DNA from: Vitellaria paradoxa
Lineage: Eukaryota; Streptophyta; Magnoliopsida; Ericales; Sapotaceae
Reading direction: 5' to 3'
Assembly (NCBI GenBank): GCA_019916065.1
Contig: CM034243.1
Coordinates: 4,650,001-4,714,000 of the forward strand
DNA length: 64,000 nucleotides
Below, piece after piece: positions 60,218 through 64,000 of the stretch. The notes below the pieces were generated by a model, which saw only the letters and a list, made by a program, of their open reading frames with translations, was not told where the DNA came from and made no database searches. A program made the translations under genes and the position numbers. Numbering within the stretch: position 1 is the first letter of the stretch; each line of letters begins with the position of its first letter.

Positions 60218-60566
60218 GGCCCCGTTTGGCATCATAAACAAACTTTATAAATCCTCCACAACCCTTCTTCCTCTAATTTTCCCGCCATTACGAATTTCAA
60301 AAAATTTCAATATTTCGTTAAAAAAATAAAAAATCTGAAAGTAGATTAACCGAATGTGTAAATTTTTTATACAATCATGTTCTTCGTGTCGAAAGTTTTC
60401 AAACGAGTACCATTGTTGCTATTTTTTGTGAATTTTTTTGAATCCGTGGGAACAGATTTGAAAAACCGTTCCCACGGTTTGCTACTTTTTAGAAAAAAAT
60501 GCGCCAAAATCAACTCCAAGTCACATTTTATCTCAATTTATCTTTTTTTTTACTCCAAACGGGACC
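60218..60566 (+). mobile_element. MITE family B copy 3, AAT target duplication
   Basis: It has GGCCCCGTTTGG at the left end and CCAAACGGGACC at the right, flanked by AAT on both sides (60215-60217 and 60567-60569). It carries the same internal 'ccgtgggaac..gttcccacgg' hairpin as the copies at 11.6 and 53.6 kb. A 78-residue open frame across it is incidental. Confidence 0.85.
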
Positions 60567-61288
60567 AATATGTAGTATATATAGCACGATACGCGTTAAC
60601 TCCAATTGACTAGCTACCCTAGAGATAACTTCCTGAGTGAACTGTACTGCTCTTATATACAAAGATTAAGGTATTTTTTTTTTCTTTTTTTCTAAAGTTT
60701 ATTTAGTAATTTTTTTGGTATATTAGTTACATATTTAAAAAATAATAATTTCAAAAAAGATTAAAACTAAAAAAATTCTGAGTGCAGGCAAAGTGAAATT
60801 CCTACCAAAAACAAAATAAAATTTATATTTTGGTGGTGTTTGAAATTTCAAAAAGTTTAAAAAAAATTAAAAAATAGTGTAAAAACGACAATCGGCAAAA
60901 TTTAAGTGAAATAAATTAAAAATTTTTGAAGTTTATTTGTAGTTTAAAAAAAAAAAATTGGAGCTCCGAAGTTTAAAATAGAAGGGGCGTAAGTTAAAAA
61001 TTAGTTAGAATGAGTAACTTATTTTATGCTTGAGCGAGACTAGGAAGAGAATGAGTGGTCAATTAATGTATGCATTTGAGGGCGCATGAATTATTATCAT
61101 GACTATATATCTATATATAGGATGTATTTGATTTGTTAAAAATTATTAAAAATTTGTAAAAATTATTTATTTTTTATTTTATTATATAAATTATAAATTT
61201 ATAAATTATCTTATTTTTTTTACTACTCCAAAGGCACACATGAATATTTTATAGCTTGAGACTCGTTCCAAATAGTTGTGGCTATGGT

Positions 61289-61293
61289 TGTTT

Positions 61294-61325
<32 letters not shown>

Positions 61326-61445
61326 GATAATGTTGCTGTTATCGTGTGCGGGCCGTTGAAGTGTTTTGGGTCTTGTCATGGGAGGAAAGAGACAACTGTG
61401 GTTGGGGGTGAGCCGTGGGTAGCAAAGTGAGAATGAGTGGAAGGC

Positions 61446-61526
<81 letters not shown>

Positions 61527-61552
61527 AAGATTTTTTTTTTTGGGGGGGGGGG
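61289..61552. repeat. Compound low-complexity tract: T-run/G-run, (TA)n, (GA)n, T-run/G-run
   Basis: T11 followed by about 19 G lies at 61289-61323, (TA)n at 61447-61465, about 28 GA units at 61466-61521, and a T-run then G-run at 61530-61552. The long Ser/Leu-rich minus-strand frame (146 residues) is this repeat translated and I reject it as a gene. Confidence 0.9.
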
Positions 61553-64000
61553 AGGGAGATGCAAGTGAAATGGGGGAGTTATGATAGTTTTCTTCTTCAT
61601 TTGGCAGGAAAGGCTTAGCTCTAGTCCGATGAATAGACAAATGCATCCAACAATGGAATTAGACTGGGAGGATTTTTTTAGATCAAGAGGCCAAGCCTAT
61701 CCTTTTCCATCTTTCAACTTCCATCAGCAATTGGACAAGGATATATGGAAGTCTTAATAGACCCCACTACTCATTGCCCCCTAGACTTCTACCCTATCCG
61801 TATATATATATATATATATTATGATTGCTTTGTTTGTGTATATATGTTGACAAGGGTTCCAATAAGAAGATCAATAAGCGGGGAGAAATTGCCCAATCTT
61901 TTAATCAATCAGAAAATTACTCTTGATCACCAAACTAGCCATGCATGTGCTCAAATTCTCTAGTTAGTTGTAATTTAAAACATGCATGTGTAGTTAAAAG
62001 CATGCATGCCCTTCTCGAACAAAAATGAAATATGATCAATACATGCAATGCTACATAAATTATTAATTAATGAGATGTGTAGAAATGTAATTTCTCATTA
62101 TTTATTTGATGATGATATGGCCCCAATCTATAAGAAGCAATATAAAGGGGAATTTCATCCATTTTAGTTAAGTTTAAAGCCACATATCATTCAACTTTGT
62201 GATGATTATATAAAATATATGTGTGTGTGTATATATATTTACACACACAATTCCATATTGTAAAATAGACTTTACTAGTAAATTAAAATGTGGTTAAAGT
62301 TGAAGTGGTTGTGTTGTTGCTTTTGTTGGTACTAATTTTGATTTTTACTTCATTTTGATGTTGAAAAGATGGAGCAAAATCTTTAATACATAGAACTGAA
62401 TATTAGTTAGTGGTACATGGTTTAAGCAATGAAAACTTGCATGGCATACTGGTTTGGAATTTGGCAGAAGAATTAATTGAAAGGCATTGTCAATGAAGTA
62501 ATTGCTAATTAATTAATCTGTCCATACAAATTTAATTCGTGTAAGAGAGAGAGAGAGAGAGAGAAGTAAAGTAAATATATTGGTTTGTTTTGTTTCTTTA
62601 CTTGATTCTTAGTTTAGGAGAGATGAGATTAAAAGAAAAAAAATAAATAAGTATAAATATTTTTCTCTCTCTTACCAAAATTTCAAACACAACCTAAACT
62701 AAGGATGGAACTAAGAAGGGATAGTACGGGGTCATGACCCATCTCCCCCAACTACCTAAATTATTATAAATAATTTATATTTCATTGTTAACAAATTTAA
62801 ATATGCGTATTTGTTTTTTTTTGTCAAAAATTCACTTTAATTATTTTTTTCAAATAAATTTATAATTATTGTTAATCATATAGGTATTTAAGCTTCTATC
62901 AAATATATATATACACATATATATATATTTATATAGGTATAAGACTTTTTTGATTCCGTAAAAGTATATATATTTTTATTGCACCATCCGAGAATAAAAT
63001 TAATCTACTAAGTACAAGTGGTGTTTGAATGACTTAAAAAAAAAAGTAAAAATAAAAATAAAAAGTTAATATAAAAGTAACACATAATAAAATTTAATTG
63101 AAAAAAATTTTAAAAATTATTTAATTTTTATTTTTGTGAGTTTTTTTTTTTTTTTATAAATTAAACACCATCCTATATATATATATATATATTATATTAT
63201 ATTGTGGAGATCTTCCTAACATTTCAATCGGCCTCCAACCAAAAAATTTCTTCAAGCCCATTATAGGTTAATAAATTGATTTCATTGTGACAAAGATTTT
63301 GCCCATATTGACCGGCAAGAAAACTAGTTTGACTAATTTTTTTAAAATATTCTTGACACAATTTATACGAATCAAAATGAATGGATTATCACATATATAT
63401 GGGAAACACGTTTTAGTGAAAATATTTTTCAAATGACCAATAGAGAAAAAGTAGATGTGGATGAATGCATGCCATTACTCTCCTTATTTATTGGTAAATT
63501 ATCATTCAATGACGAATTATTAATCCACCCCGGAAAACACATTTAATTGTAGTGGAATTGTTCAAACACGTTTCCGGCGACGAAAATCCGATATAGGCTC
63601 CGTTTGGGCACACCCAAATAAAATAAAATCTTACAAAACTCTATAAATACGAATTACGAGATAACAAAATTTAAAATTTTCACTCACTACACGAATTATG
63701 AGATTTTTACTTTTACAATTTTATTTTATTTTATACACTTTTATACAACTCCAAACACACTCATACATGTGTACACACATACTTTAAAAAAAAAAGTAAT
63801 TAAATTTATGATGAATTATACCAAATCTCTCCTTAATATTTAAGTAATTATAACTACTGTCTCTCAATATTTAAAAATTATACTTATTTCCTTTATTTTG
63901 AAATATTGTTAAATTGAGCTTCTTCTGTTAAATTAACCGTTAAAATTTAATAGAAAATGTTAGAACCACTAAAATTTTAAGTACTTTTCTTACTTTATCT

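Larger units (their letters stand above)
58562..64000. other. AT-rich intergenic region with MITEs and microsatellites
   Basis: No gene is recognised. Contents are an AT-rich repeat at about 59373-59650, MITE family B copy 3 at 60218-60566, family A copies at about 60830-60965 and 63018-63170, the compound repeat at 61289-61550, (TA)n at 61801-61820, and a 'gaattacgaga'-type repeat at about 63597-63760. Confidence 0.55.

Noticed and set aside
61206..61646. 146-residue minus-strand open frame rich in Ser and Leu
   Set aside because: It is the translation of (GA)n, (TA)n and G-run microsatellites; it has no domain and the frame depends on repeat length.
1..64000. CRISPR arrays, operons, prophage or other bacterial systems; clear tRNA or rRNA genes
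   Set aside because: None seen; introns, SSRs and MITEs show plant nuclear DNA, and the only tRNA-like signals are degenerate SINE-type boxes.

Overview
The window is nuclear DNA of a flowering plant. The evidence is the AT-rich intergenic sequence, GT-AG introns of 0.1 to 3.3 kb, long TA/GA microsatellites and many short inverted-repeat transposons, together with plant-type genes. I cannot name the species. There is no bacterial or organellar gene organisation.

Layout. 1-6.0 kb is repeat-rich: an LTR-like fragment, a 2.4-kb inverted-repeat element carrying a palindrome-rich 256-bp satellite, and a second inverted-repeat element. 6.3-9.3 kb (minus) holds a PRELI/MSF1-domain gene with a 5'UTR intron. 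9.3-13.9 kb is AT-rich with MITEs. 14.0-34.5 kb (plus) is the most notable region: three intact tandem genes related to Bax inhibitor-1 (BI-1/TMBIM6) plus a decayed fourth copy at about 21.2-22.4 kb. All share the same intron positions and related promoters. A 1.4-kb solo LTR with a perfect 5-bp target duplication and a RING-H2 (ATL-type) pseudogene lie between them. 34.8-39.4 kb is intergenic. 39.5-50.5 kb (plus) is a complete nine-exon ELMO-domain gene whose last coding segment has been copied three more times into its own 3'UTR. 51.8-52.2 kb (minus) is a LINE relic. 52.8-54.2 kb (minus) carries the last three coding exons of a nucleoside diphosphate kinase; the first exon is not recognisable in the remaining window. 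54.2-64 kb is gene-poor and contains a 1.54-kb CACTA-type foldback element with a TAT target duplication, plus several MITEs.

How the genes relate. The PRELI, ELMO and NDPK genes are unrelated single genes. The BI-1-like genes form a lineage-specific tandem family. The exon joins were worked out by hand from splice consensus, reading-frame phase and agreement among the copies. All three genes splice into open frames of 227-238 residues (plant BI-1 is about 247), but they have lost one or both of the acidic residues known as the pH/Ca sensor of the family, and their C-terminal tails have diverged. Family assignments for BI-1, ELMO, NDPK, PRELI, ATL and LINE rest on recalled family motifs; no search was run.
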